The notes under the pieces: model-generated
The model's database searches: none
Told to the model about the DNA's origin: nothing
The model's input: only the letters and a program-made list of their open reading frames with translations
In this document: piece after piece, positions 23,651 to 36,900 of the stretch
How positions within the stretch are numbered: position 1 is the stretch's first letter
Layout of the letters: each line of letters opens with the position of its first letter
Translations under genes and position numbers: made by a program
NCBI RefSeq assembly: GCF_027942865.1
Contig: NC_134510.1
Span: forward strand, 22,561,209-22,625,208
From: Odontesthes bonariensis
Taxonomy: Eukaryota; Chordata; Actinopteri; Atheriniformes; Atherinopsidae
Length of the DNA stretch: 64,000 bases
Direction of reading: 5' to 3'

Positions 23651-25664
23651 CAGTAAAACACTACAAAGGTGAAATTAAAAAAAAACATTTCAGAGGTTAA
23701 ACCATCCTCTTTTATTGTAAATTGTTGATTTTGCCCCTAATGTTTATGAATATTCAAGTTGTGGATGTTACTGAACTCCACTTAAAATAACTTTAGTTTT
23801 TCTTTTGGCAAGTCCTCACAGTTTAGCACAGTGGTTTTATATCAAGAGATTATATATGTTTTGATGATGGAAATTGCTTTCTGTACTCTCTCATAGTGAT
23901 TTGCCATATAGATTACAATATACTTCATTGCTATTACATTTAGGCTTTAGCCACCTCGATAACTCCATCACAATTGTCTTGGCACGAGTCCTCGATGACA
24001 TATGACAGAAACCCCTGCCATCAATAGTGGTACGCTGCGATGTCACCATGCGTGTATGTGTGAAGAAATGGGCATGGGTCACAGAGACGCCACTTGCATC
24101 GGACAATGGGTTCCCAGTGTTCATAGCAGTGAATGCCATTATTCATACACATTAATAATCTCTTCTTTTTTTTCTCTCAACGGATTGACATCCTCTTTAT
24201 AATGCCTTTATGCACTGTTAATCTTTTGTATGGGAAAACATGAACTTTTGTATTTAAGTGTCAACTGTACTTAGTGAGGTCACATTTGTGATTGCTGGCC
24301 ACAGGGTTGTGGAAACAAAACCCTTGGCTTTTGCCACTGGGGGTGAGTGAACACTTTATTGGCGACTTGAGGGAGCTGTTAAAACTTTGTTAGCTAGAAC
24401 GGATGGTTTAAACAACAGATCACACTTCTGTTTTCTTGTTTTGATCTCTTTTTTTTGTACAACTTTTGGCTAACTATTTTAGAGATTCTATCGGGTGTCA
24501 GTTGCTTTCTTTAAGGATGCTGAGCTGAGTATGGGAACAGCTGAAAGGTGAGCAGAGATCCATCAAATATTGTTTCATTATAGATATATATAACTACAAA
24601 TATACTGCAGGCAGATTTACATTATCTTCACAGAAACAAAAGAATGACTTACTGCCTTTTTTTTTTACTACCACTTAGTATGATTATTTGAAGCTGACTT
24701 GAGGAGGAGTGAGGCTGCTGCTGTTTATATATAGATGCAAATCAGGATGGGGTGTTTAGAGAGAAATCCCCCTGTGCTCAGACTGGATGAAGTCAACCAA
24801 AGCAAGATAGAGAAATCATGTCAGATACAAATACGAGACAATAAATCACACCTAACAAACCAGGATACCAGAATGTGTCGTTAGTGATTGTGTTACTGAT
24901 AAGAAGTGATTATAAAAGCTGCTTGTGTCTCATTCAGTAAATTCTGAAAGGTTTTTGCTGAACATCTCTCTGGATTAGGCATTGTGCCATTTTAAATTAT
25001 TTTTATTATGGAGCATGATTAAACTGTATTAGGCTTGTCACAATTATTCCATGACAGCCTGATTACATTAAACTATCATAAATGTCATATTTCCATCGCT
25101 ATGTCCATGTTGTTTTCCATTTTTTGCCCCTTCCTCTGCTATCCTTTAATAGCACCAACTGTTTATCTCAGGGCGTTAAAGCTTTCAGATTCAATCAGCT
25201 GCATTTTATATGAGCAACTCCGTACAGTAATGTATTGGATTTGACAATGTGCTTATCAGTGGGAAGATTTTATTTAAAGACTAATTAAACAGTACAGCCT
25301 AATAACAAGGTGGAGTCGATTTATCTGATGCCACTAATCTAAAAGTAATAATATAAAATCATTTGAAAGACATTTAAAGTGTTTATCAAAATTGTGTGAA
25401 TTTGTATCACCTAGAAGCACGCATTTGCAGCATTAGTCGTGAGAATGACCTGTGTAATATTGTGCTTTCGAAGTAAAGCTGTATTATCTCCTCTAATTTG
25501 ATTCTTATCTCTTCTATTCCCTTATTTGGCATTCGCATCTTTACAGACACGTGCTCTGCTCTCACATTACTCACCTCCATTCTTATCTTTTCCACAGCAC
25601 AAAGAGAAAACATAAGTCAGCTAATCCCAGCACTTCACAGAGGGAACCGAATTCCTGCTCAACC

Positions 25665-28600
25665 ATGGCAAACCAGAAGTAAGTTTTAGAAGTCATCTTC
25701 TTTTCGAGCCTCCAATTTACATTTTGTTTGCCCAAAAACACTTCTCCTCCTTTGTTTCTTTATATTTGTGCATATGAGTTCCACAGAAATCTACTGATAA
25801 TTTGCACCTCTGTGCCAGAAAACAGAAGACATCTGGCCATTTACAGAAATTGTGAGTGCAGCAGCACAGCTGAGCTTGCCTGCTCTATAGTTAGTTACCT
25901 TACAAAAAGAGGCTGCCAAAAGCAAATTAGCAAGTTGTGTCTTGACCTGAAGCCATAATTCAGGCTGTACATGTAAGTAATGCAGAAGGGGATTACATCA
26001 GACATATTTCTGTTAAAAATCTTCCTCTTCCTTTCTGGTATCCAGGTGTAGGCTGTGATTATGTTTTCTTTTAAATGACTTGATTCTGATCAAATCAGTG
26101 AGCTTTTTTCTGTCTGAATATTCAATGATCTGTTTTCAAAGAGTGGCTGTAGTGGGCTTTACATTATGTCACAGCAACTGAAAACTGCCATCAACACGTT
26201 GTACAGCACACAGATGGCCAGATGATGTTGTATTTTTTTTTTCTCTTGCAGAGACAGCATAGACGACTTTAAGGTTCAGACAGCCAAGCACCCCAACGTT
26301 AGCTCTGTCTCTTTACGGCCCCATAGTGACCAGTCTAAAGATCGAGCGTCCAAAAGGCTTTCCACTGATTCTAATGGAACCAGCGATGGAGGTGTGGGCT
26401 CGTCCACGCCGGTGGAGTTGACCGCTTTGGAGGAGTCGTTTCGACGCTTTGCCATTCACGGGGACACCCGCGCCACCGGAAAGGAGATGCACGGCAAGAA
26501 CTGGTCCAAACTCTGCAAAGACTGCGCCGTGATTGACGGCAAGAACATCACCCTCACTGACGTGGACATCGTCTTCAGCAAAGTCAAGTAAGAAAGGCAC
26601 CAACCTTATTGTGCACAAAGCAAACTGTGTCATATTAAATAAATAGAAAATTCTAGCATTCGGTTGTCTTTTCTTATCAGTTGTAGCCAGGATCTCATAA
26701 CAGTGCTCCTCTATTTGCTACATGGAGTTGCGTGCTCAAATGGCTACAGAAGTGTTGTACTAACGGTAGAATTGAGACCGCAGGAACAAACTATGAAGAT
26801 AAAGGCTTTTAAGGAAGTGAATGGGAAAGGCGGTTTCTCATTTGTTACTGTAGAGGTCAAAAAGTTAAATGAATCTTTTAGCACACAGTCAAATACAAGC
26901 GGCTCTTTGTTAACCAACAAAGCACACAGGCAGAGCGGTTTTCATGAGTAATTTTAAAACGTGCTCTACTTTTAAGTCTTAACTTGGTTCAGATGAGTCT
27001 TTCCTCAGGCTTCACTGACTCTGCACTGCTTGATTTTTGTAATGCACAGTTTAATAATAAGCTGTCACCTCCATGTTATGTGACCACCTGAGAAAAACGT
27101 TTCATCTGCATATGTGCACTAAGAGTCTGTAAACTATTCAGGTCATCACCCTGACAGATGGAGAGTACATAAAATGTGCACCTCTGAAAAAATGAGCATT
27201 TCAAAATGATTGCTACAATGTAAGTAAGATGCATGTAATTATACGCAGTAGGATAGAATAAAGCTGTTGTAAAAACGGACGGAGCTTTTACAATGTGGGC
27301 TTTTGTGATTTATCGCATGGTTATTTTGAAGATTTCATTCATGCACAGAGTTACTTAGAATTTTTTTTTAATCCTTGTTGAATGATTATTGTTGAATACG
27401 GATTATTCCGCATGACAGCACCAGAATGGCTGTATGGCTGAAAACCATTCATCATCATGTCTTACTGCAGGAGCAGAAAAGGTATAGGAAAAGTCAGCTT
27501 CGGATTTTTACATCGATTTAATAGATTTTCCATCCTCTGCTCGGTCATCAAAGGCCCAATTCCACAGAAATACCTGCCAATAACTATTTTTGCCTTAAAG
27601 TGATCCCTTTCAAATGCAGGAAAGTTGTTGTGTTGGAAAACGTGGAAATAAAAATACAGTATTTAGGATAATACCAGATGAAATTTCCCTGTTGATAACT
27701 TGCTTTGAGACAGTTATTTACTGTATTGCATATAGGTGTAGGGAACATTGCATTGTAGATATCTTCTTTCCACGAGTGTGATAGAAGACATGTTGTGGAG
27801 GCAAAAACGACCCAAAATCTCATTAAAGGAACACAGAAAGAAACACTCTGTTTTGCCTAAAGTGTAGTAATTCTGCCTGGGATCCATATATAATTCACCT
27901 TCCACCATAAAAAGAGAAATAAACAAAATCATCAGTTTGGGGTGGAAATCCATGGTTGAGTTGCCAATGAATGGACACGGACAACAGCCAGTGTGCTACA
28001 AACATGCTTACCTTAGTATGGCCACTCACAGTCTATTGATGTGAATTCAAAGGCTGCAGAGACCCAAACTACATAATTGACATTATATTTATAATTTCAA
28101 GCTTTCTTAACAGGCTACTTCTCCCGACTGTTCTTTCACTTGTTAAGCCAAAGAACTGCCTTTGCTTTTTGAGTCATCAGCAGAAACACCTTTCACTTGT
28201 TGGCATGGTGATCAGTGTTTATATTTCTGTTTAAATAAGAATTTAGAGACGACTTGTTTACATCCTGCTCTACCGGTGGGCAGGATTGAGAAATTTGCTA
28301 ACATAGTGTGATCCCTATAACGGCTTAAGGAAAAACAGCACATTCTCTGTCTTTTCATGCGTGCTCTTCGTGGTGGATCTGTGCAGTGTTGTGTACATTA
28401 AGTCATGGGGTGTGTAAAGCAGGTCCTGCAGACTCAATAAAGGGCCCCAGATAGTCCAGCAGGCATTTGCAACGAGGTCCACAGCTCTGGAGTATGTTGA
28501 AAGAAGATAGCACAGTAAAATCTGAGCAAAGCATGCGCTGTGTATACACTTCGGAGCCACCCACAGAATAAAAAGAGTTACAGTACTGGGGGAGGGGCTC

Positions 28601-31175
28601 CTTCTTCATGTAGTTTCTAACTCCGGGCATGACTGAGTAGGGGGAGGGCTGCCATGCCAGAGATGCACATCACCACTTTCCTTTTAATCAGTGTCAAAGC
28701 TTCTTGCTTGCACACGAAAAATTAAACATCTTAATGAGCACTGGCTAATCACAGCATGGCTGAATGAGTCGGTATTTATTCTGGGTCTGGAGATCTGTCT
28801 CTGCTGTGCTATCTGCCTGCTCGCAGCCAGAACAACACCACATAAGCTACGGATTTGGATTCATTAATTAGTGTCGACATATTGTTTCCCAGACTTTGGT
28901 GTATTCTACACTGGTGAGCATGATCATGTTTTTGCATGAAACCCACTCAGCTCCATGTGGATCATATACCACAGATGGTTCACTAACACGCTACTAAAGT
29001 AAGTTATACTCCCCCTCTAACCTTGGTCCTTTTCAAACCTATCACCACCCCCATAGCATCTGATTTGTCGCTCATTTCCTCAGCTAAACCTTTTGTAAGC
29101 TTCGGAGAACTGAGCATGTCATCTACAGACTAGACTCAGTTATCTTCCTTGGACAGAAGCAGCAGCCGAAAGTCGAGTTCCTCCTCTGACAATAGACAGC
29201 ATGGAACAGACGCAGAGGAATAGAGCTCTCAAATGTTCACCTCTGATGGATTGCCCAAACAAAACCGGTCACTGAACGAGTCAAATTGATAATAAACCCA
29301 AACATCTCATGTTTGCTGTAGCTCGTTGCTATGGCAGCAAGTTGCCTGGGGAGACTGTAGGCTTTATAGGCTGTTGTTTGAGGGATTTATCACCACAGCA
29401 ATGGCTGTTTGTGTTTGTGTTACTAAGCACTTTTAACATGGAAGTGAAACGGGCAAAAGGCCAGTTAAACAACTGGAGCACTCTGAAACAGAGGAGGACC
29501 GATGATGATCTGCGCTGTAGTAATTAAACTGCTTAAAACAGTTTGACTCGATTATTGACTATAACACCCTCAGAGGTACTTGGTTGAATTCTTCAAGTTT
29601 AAGTGACAACTAGAATCAAAGACACTGATGTTCTGGTGTTTATGTACTGAAAAACATCAGTCTTTCAAGACTGAAAGATGTGATCTAATCAGTGAAAATT
29701 CCTTCATTGTTCTTAGATTCTTATTGTATTTTAGACTTTTCCAAGAAGCCTACTGATAAAAACAAACTTTAAAACTGTGTTATTGTCTCTGGAGAAACAG
29801 TTAGACAGATATATCTTTTGAGGTTTTTAGGCTCTGAAGTGTGTCAAATCTTATCCCACACTAAAGGCTCCTTTCCCTCCTACATTTCAGGAAGAAATCC
29901 TCTCGCACCATCACATTTGATGAATTCAAGGCTGCACTTGGAGAGCTGGCCAGGAAGAAATATAAAGAGAAGACCGGGGACGAGGCCGAGGCCGAGGTCT
30001 TCCAGCTTATAGAAGGGAAGGCGCCAGTCATCGCAGGAGTCACAGTAAGATCTGAATCGTGTGATTCGCAAGATTCATGTCTCTATTATGGCCCTGTCAC
30101 ACTGTTGCGTATGAGAGAAGCGTATGAGTTGCGTATGAAAATTAATAATATAATTTTCATACGCACGAAAAGTCCTTGAAAATAAAGAATGACTAGCGTA
30201 TGAGTAGCATATGAACTGCGCATGCCCAGCGTACGTTTCAACGCGCCTATATCAGCAGCCTTTCCACATTGCTCCATTATTGCAGTAGACGACGCGCTAT
30301 CAACATCTCTCGAGACATTCATCTCGATCATGCCTCCCAAGAAGCAATCGTCGTTTGCCCGGGCCCCGGGCCGAGGAAAAGGCAAAAAAAACACAAGAAT
30401 CATTCTCACCCAAACCTGCTGAAATGCCTGATGCACCTGCGGCTGATGAGTTACATGCTTCTGAGCGATCAAGATCCCCAACTCCTCCTCCTGACCGCTC
30501 CCGTGAATCGTCGGTTGCCTGCCGCCTCCATCTCTGCCCGTCTGGCGGAGGTGGAGGCGGCAGACGGGCGGAGGTTATAAATACGCTAGCTGTACGGTAT
30601 ACCTTCATGGCAACATATGGCAATTTATGTCCAGCGTTCTCGACCTATCAGTAACGTACCTATATCGTACCTCTAGCGTATTCAGCGTATGCCTAGCGTA
30701 TGCTTAGCGTATTAACCATACGCACAAAAGTTTTGAGCATGTTCAAAAATTTATTTCTGCCTCAGCGAATGTCAACGTATGCCAGCGTGCTTGAAACGTA
30801 TACAACCTATGCCTAACGTTCCCCTGGCGTATGTCAGCGTATACCAGCGTATGAGTGATAATTTTCATACGCAACTCATATGTTTCTCTCATACGCAACA
30901 GTGTGACAGGGCCATTACCAGCGATCACAGTTACAACTCAAATGTTTTTGCAAACTTCCTGACAGAGAGCAGTGGCCTCACCAACAGTGAGTCGTCTGAC
31001 AGACACCACCAAGTTTACAGGATCGCACAAGGAGCGCTTTGATGAGACGGGCCGCGGAAAAGGGAAGGCCGGGCGAGTAGACATGGTTGACACTTCTGGA
31101 TATGTCTCCGGGTACAAACATCGAGGGACATATGAGAAAAAGGTGACCAAACCCACCGACGGTAGACCCATGTAA
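25665..31175 (+). CDS. tppp: Tubulin polymerization-promoting protein (4 coding exons, 237 aa)
   Basis: TPPP/p25-alpha binds and bundles microtubules, in mammals chiefly in oligodendrocytes. Exons: 25665-25678, 26252-26587, 29891-30044, 30966-31175, total 714 nt. The first exon encodes only MANQ plus two bases and has an upstream acceptor. The p25-alpha domain starts at about residue 60 ([36 protein letters not shown]) and continues through [14 protein letters not shown] and [12 protein letters not shown]. The conserved C-terminus [20 protein letters not shown] and [12 protein letters not shown] is intact. Human TPPP is 219 aa; the extra length lies in the N-terminal disordered part and the short tail TKPTDGRPM. 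The N-terminal extension makes this TPPP rather than TPPP2 or TPPP3. Intron 3 is almost entirely a MITE. Confidence 0.95.
30089..30914. mobile_element. PIF/Harbinger-like MITE in tppp intron 3 (826 bp)
   Basis: The ends are inverted copies of about 55 bp: TGGCCCTGTCACACTGTTGC then GTATGAGAGAA on the left, and its complement at 30883-30914, continuing inward with CGTATGAGTTGCGTATGAAA. Flanking TTA (30086-30088 and 30915-30917) fits a 3-bp target duplication of TWA type, as PIF/Harbinger elements make. The words GCGTAT/ATACGC recur more than a dozen times in both subterminal thirds. A G+C-rich core holds a small frame (30330-30422, [20 protein letters not shown]) that goes out of frame after an A tract and continues, in another frame, as a proline- and arginine-rich peptide. 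No transposase is present. Confidence 0.8.
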
Positions 31176-33190
31176 GGGCGAAGATGAGGAAATAAACATT
31201 TTCATCAACAGTTTCTATCAAAAGAATACTCTTAGAAAGCACAAAATAGGATTTCTTATATTTTCCCGCCCATGTATGTTGTGTGTGTGTGCGTGTGAGA
31301 GGGAGAGATGTTTTTAAGTTCCTCTCTTTGTGTGAGAACTGGAAAACTGTTTACATCTATTTTTACAAAGTCATCACCAGCTGGTACATTCCTATCTGAT
31401 AGCAAGTTACTGCCAAACACTGAAGAGAACAAATGAGAAAAACTGCTATGCCATGAATATTGAAACTCTGTTATGATAGGGCCTTATATTTATCGTGCAC
31501 AACGAACAACGCGCCAAGAAAAGCAGAGGTGGTTTGATGAATTAACAGCATTGCACTTTTTAATGGAGATGTTTCTACGACCATATTTAGCTGAAAAAAA
31601 AAAAAAAAAAAAGGGATTAGTTTATCAGTTCTAAGATGATTGGCACACATTTTTGATACAGACTTTATTGGTGGTTCTTTGTTTTGAAAACTTTCGTCCT
31701 CGATTTCATTCTTCATTATGGTTTGCTCTCTGCACTGGTCAGCTGTTGTCTTTAGAAAATGTACTGTTAAAGTTTTTTTAAATGATTCCAAGCCCACACG
31801 GTCATCGGTACGGAAGCCCTAAGACGCCAGTTAAAGCCAAAGGAAACTAATTTCCTGAACATGATCTAAATTGCCTTCTTTCCTTCATTTATGATTTGGA
31901 AAAGTAATTTTTTTAAACTTCCTTTTATTTATTTTTTTGGTAACCTCACAAAAAATAATAATTGTAATTTCCATTAAAAACACGAGTTGCTTGGGTCCAA
32001 TTGTCCCGTTTTCACTGGTGAAAAAAAATAAGAAACTTTCATCCTATTTTCTAACTTTCCTCTCAGGGCTTCCATACAGGCTCGTTGCAAGAAAATATGT
32101 GTCGGCTTGTGTTAAAATCTTTCCGTCGTGTATCGTTTTTATTACCCAGAAGACAACGAACAAAGTCCTCCTGTGCACATTTTTATTGTTCCTCCAGACC
32201 CTTTAGTATCCCGTTCTACACAATGCAAACCGCTTTAAAAGGATTTTGAGTAATTAATTAGTGAATTCAGACGAAAGACTAACCACAGTAGATTAATTCA
32301 GTTGTACAAGATTGTATTTTTAACATTTTACTGATTTTATTTCCTCATCAGATTTATACGCCGTAGTTCTAATATATTTGTGGTAAGATTGTGTATATAT
32401 TCTAAAAAGTTTAAGCCACATAGCATTAATTTAAGACTCTGGCTTCATGCTTTTAGTTTTTCTGTATTGCTGTACTTTGTGCATGTGATGTATACTGCAT
32501 TTGATTCAGAAGCATATAGGACAGCTTGTCCATCTTTCCGTAACTGCTGTGCCTGATGTGAGGACAGACTACTGGACAGATTTACAGTTTTCCTGCTAAC
32601 GAAAAAAAAAAAATACCATGTAACAAAATCGTGGGATTATATCACATCTTGTATTGCCTGAAATCAATATGTATCAACTTGTACATGTACAAAGTGAGGT
32701 ATCCTCTCATGCTCTTCCATTCGTTTGTACCTTTTCGTGTGTGGCACTGTCATCTACGGCCCAGATTTAACTGACAAAAGCAGGGTTTTAATGTTTACTT
32801 ACATGCGACACCAGATAAAAGGGAAATCTGCAAACAATATACTTTTGTAGAATATTTTTCCAAGGTGACAGTTCAACTGCGTTAAACACACTACCTGTTA
32901 TAGCCTCAGCTGATGAAGAATCGTGCATCAAGTTCAAAACTAGCAGCTCAGTGTTCGTTTCTGTCTGCTGCGGTAGCTAGAGTATGTTTTGTGTGCTTCA
33001 TGCCAAATACTGTGCACCTTTAATGTGGATGAACAATACTGTTGTTCTTTTTTTTTTTTTTTTTTTTAAATGTCTTAAATAACCCTTAATGTACTATTGT
33101 GCCCCAGTGCATGCAGTGGCTTCTTTTGTTCTTGTTCTCAAGACTTCTTAAAGTGTGTTCATGATTTATAGTGCATTATTGGAAATAAAA
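31176..33190 (+). terminator. tppp: tppp 3' UTR with polyadenylation signal
   Basis: A long A+T-rich stretch follows the tppp stop codon. AATAAA at 33184-33189 is the best signal for its end, giving a 3' UTR of about 2 kb. Long 3' UTRs are usual for TPPP. No open frame in it has coding character. Confidence 0.5.
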
Positions 33191-33940
33191 TTAAATAATC
33201 ATCCCAGAGCCTCTGCTGAGTAGGTGTCAAAAGTCAAACATGTCTTATATTCTTCTTTCAGGGGCACAGTGTAGCTTTAGCACCGACCGGTGACCTGTAA
33301 CATTCAGATAAAAGCAAAAAAAAGCTACATTCAGTTCTTGTGGCAAACAAATTCAAAGCTGGTTAGCCAAGTCTTGTATCGGGGGCTTGAAAGAGCAGAG
33401 TGTGTGCGAGCAGCTCCGCCAACCCCGAGGCTGACGTATAAATAAAGTCACAGTGCAGCTGCAGTCTCGGTGCGTTCATTTCACTGAAGTGTACAAAGCA
33501 GATGGAGACGCAACTGACCTAAAAAAAAAAAAAAAAAAAATGAAAAAAGAGAGACACAATGTTGCTAGAGATCCAGGAAACACACAATGACTTTCTCATT
33601 TTCCTCCCTAAAATCCTTTGTTAACATAACAACTCTGACACTCGCTCATACACAAAGTCTCCTGAATGAATTACTTTTCCCTGTTACTGTTTACATCAAG
33701 AAGACACTCCATGCATATTCTTTTAAAATAAGAAACACTTCATCAAAAAAAAAAAAAAAGGGCGCACAAAATGTAAGCAATATCATTAATTATTATCAAC
33801 ATTGTACACTGTAGTGATATAAATAAAGTTAAAAAAAATTAATTGAAAACCTCTACCACTGCTGGACCTTGTGCTAACTCGATGCTTGGCATAGTCTTGC
33901 TGTGAAATTGTCATCCCTGCGCGCATCACTTCACTCATAT
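33191..33940. other. Gap between the tppp and cep72 3' ends
   Basis: The two genes converge here. The stretch holds two A-rich runs (33520-33540 and 33745-33760) and no gene. The distal part must be the cep72 3' UTR, but I could not pick a clear minus-strand polyadenylation signal. Confidence 0.4.
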
Positions 33941-36900
33941 TTAGTCTTTATGTTCGCCGCTTTCCTTCAGCTCGGCTAGCAAGCGCTCGTTGGTGGCCAC
34001 CAGGGACCTGAAGCACATACACAACACACAAATCATGTAAACAACCAACATGCCGGCTGATTTAGATACAAGATTGCATCACTGTACCCACAGCGTGGGT
34101 GTGAATACGCAGCAGATCCAAGAGTGAGTACAGAGTCTGCAGTATTTTCTTGCCTGTGACTTTCTTGCAGCATATTTGAGAGTTCCTGGACCTTCTCAGC
34201 CTCTTGCACCTTCTTTCTCAGCCCCTCGATCTCTTTCTTCAGTTCCTCCACTTCTGTCTGAGCCTCTAAGGACGGCCAAATACAAAGGAGTATAGTTAGC
34301 GGTAAAACCATTCAGAGCAATAATGTTCACTTCTACACATCTCCCAAAGGCAAGTTCACCCACCTCTGATCTGACTAATGGGCGAGCTTTTCATCATAGA
34401 CTTGAGATATTGACGTTCTAACTTGATGAGCTGTTTCTGCAGAGCAACATTCTCTTCTAAGACGATCCTCAGCTGCTCATTTAGCTTGCCCTGTGTTAAA
34501 CACAGGGCAACAGTGATCAGAACTAGCATGCTCTCCTAAAGCTAAACTCTGCTCCCGAGCCTTGAGTGAACTTACTAATGCTTTGCGAGCTTCCTCTAGC
34601 TGAGCAGAGAGATTCTGAGTTTCGACTTTGTGTTCTTCCTCTCGTGCAATGGCTTGAAGGTTAAGAGCGTCAACATCCTGTCTTAAGGTCCTGACCTCGG
34701 CCTCCCGACTGGAAATATCGCTCTCCATCATAGAGAGGATCTGAACTGCCTGAGCTACAGCCAAAAATAGAAGAGATGAGAAGCTATTCATCATCTCAGT
34801 ATCTTGAAATCAGACACCACATTCCCCAAAACAAACCCCAACTCACACAGGAAGTTGTTGTTATGATGCAGAGACCTCTCTCCCCTCCAGTGTTTGTCCA
34901 CTAGGTTGAGGAGCATCTCCAGGGGTTTCCTATAACCACCCTGAGAAGGAGAGTCGGTGTAAGTTTATATGAGACAGAACCTTAAATAAGTTCCTGATTA
35001 AGAGTAAAATTTAGGACTGAATGAAGCACCAACCTTTTTTTTCTTTTCGCCCTGCGGCTGCAGGCAGGTGCCCCCTTCTGTCCTGTTGAAGCTTGAGTAG
35101 GTGAGTCTTGCCGGATGTAAGATGGGGTTAGAGGGATCAGACAGATTCAAACCAGGGCGTAGTGGACTGGGAGGCCGGATATTAATAAATGAAGAGCCAT
35201 GATGGTGACTTTGATCTGGAAAACATATTGTGAACACACTTACGTGCAATGAAGGTGAATTTTAGCATTTATGGATCAGCGTAAAGAATCCAAACAAGGA
35301 GCTTGTTAAACACAGGGATTCGATTCTCACCAGGATTTGGAGTAAAATGCCCCTTGGCTTCATGTCTGCTTTGTTTGGGGAGGTCCTTGTGCTTTTGTTT
35401 TCCAGTAACAGGTCTGTGTTTCTCTATATAAGGGCCAAACGACACTTTTGGTCTTTCAGCCACTTTAGATGAGGCAGAGCTGCTTGTATGAGGTGGTTCA
35501 TTAATTTGCCGCCCTTTGGACTCAGTGTTATCTGGAAAGTGATAGATAACACAAAAGAGAACTGATTATAACTGACCTTCCATAAACAGTGTTAAAAAAA
35601 TAAAAAGGACTTGGCTTCTGTCGCCCCCTAGTGGTATTCACTCACTTGGGCACAACACAGCCACATTTACGATTAAATCCATTTTAGGCACCAAACTGTA
35701 ATAAATAAATAAAACAATTTTTGATGACCAATTTTTTCAAATCTTTAATGCATTGTTGATGGATTGTGATTTTTACTGCAGAAGTAGAAAGAAAATTACC
35801 ACTGAAACAATTCTTGCTCCTGTAATATCAGCTGTATAATATTCATAATAGAATAAAACTCATAATATTATGAGCCGTGTCATCCCAACAAACCACTGAC
35901 ACACATATTTATAACTCTACATGTCTAATGGATTCCAGAGAAAAGTGTACACTTACCATTCTTAGCGTGGGGATACCTGAGGATGGATTTGGCAGATTCC
36001 TACAAATCAAAGCACTGCTGGTTCAGTAATGTAAATACGCTACAAATAACAGTGTCAGACATGGACAGAAATAAAGACTCGCCTGTTTTGGAGTTGAACT
36101 CCTCCATTCTGTATAATCTTCTGAATCTTTCTCCCTAGGTTCTGAAACAGATGTTGGAAATTTTGAAAGAAGTTCAGAGAGAAAGAGAAACTCAGCTGGT
36201 TTGGTTTTGATTTCAGAACCAACTTTTTGACTTTGACATCTTACCCGTTGCCTCCTTGTGATTAGTGTCAGAGATGGTTTCACTTTGACCTCCGTGATTT
36301 GTCGCAACAAAGTTTAACACAATATCCTGACTGTCAGTCGGGAGCGAAAGCCGCTTGGTCAAGCGGTCGACTAAAGCCAGCCTTCGATCACTGCTTCTGG
36401 CAACCACAAGCAAGACACGCAAAGATGCAACTCAAGGAAACAGCAGCAATGAGTCACATTTTACAGTTTTGTGCAATTTTTTTTTCTAGCAGGTTTCTAA
36501 AGAACTGTGTCTGGTTTTCAATATTTGAGATGTGCACACATTTGTCATTTTATAAATACCAACTCATGTGTGGAAAAGGGCACACACATCTGACCCCGGA
36601 GCTTCACTGGGTGCTTTCCATCAAACAGAATGAGCTGAACTCATGTAAGTTGGGGGTTTCATGTTCAGTGTACCTTTGATCTTCAGCCAGTTTCAGAGAG
36701 GAGGTCTTCTGCTCAGGAGGAAGGTCAGAGGAGAACTGCACTATGGCAGCTTTGCGCTCTGTGTCTCTGACTGAGCATCCATCTGAAAAGCAAAAAAAAA
36801 AAAAAAAAAAAAGAGCATTTGTTTAATCTAGAAATCTGACCGGAGATGTACATGTGATCACGGCTTTCAGATCTTACCTAGTTTTCGCAGGCTGGGCACG

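Larger units (their letters stand above)
17480..25597. other. Gene-poor interval between zdhhc11 and the first tppp coding exon
   Basis: I found no protein-coding exon with both splice context and a recognisable product. The longest open frame (19852-20355, plus, 167 codons) shows no family resemblance. A CpG-richer stretch at about 20040-20359 is a candidate tppp first exon and promoter and is listed separately. A short SINE-tail fragment lies at about 23580-23650. The rest is A+T-rich single-copy-looking DNA. Confidence 0.5.

Noticed and set aside
30939-31242. Several minus-strand frames opposite tppp exon 4
   Set aside because: Antisense shadows of a conserved coding exon, with no splice context of their own.
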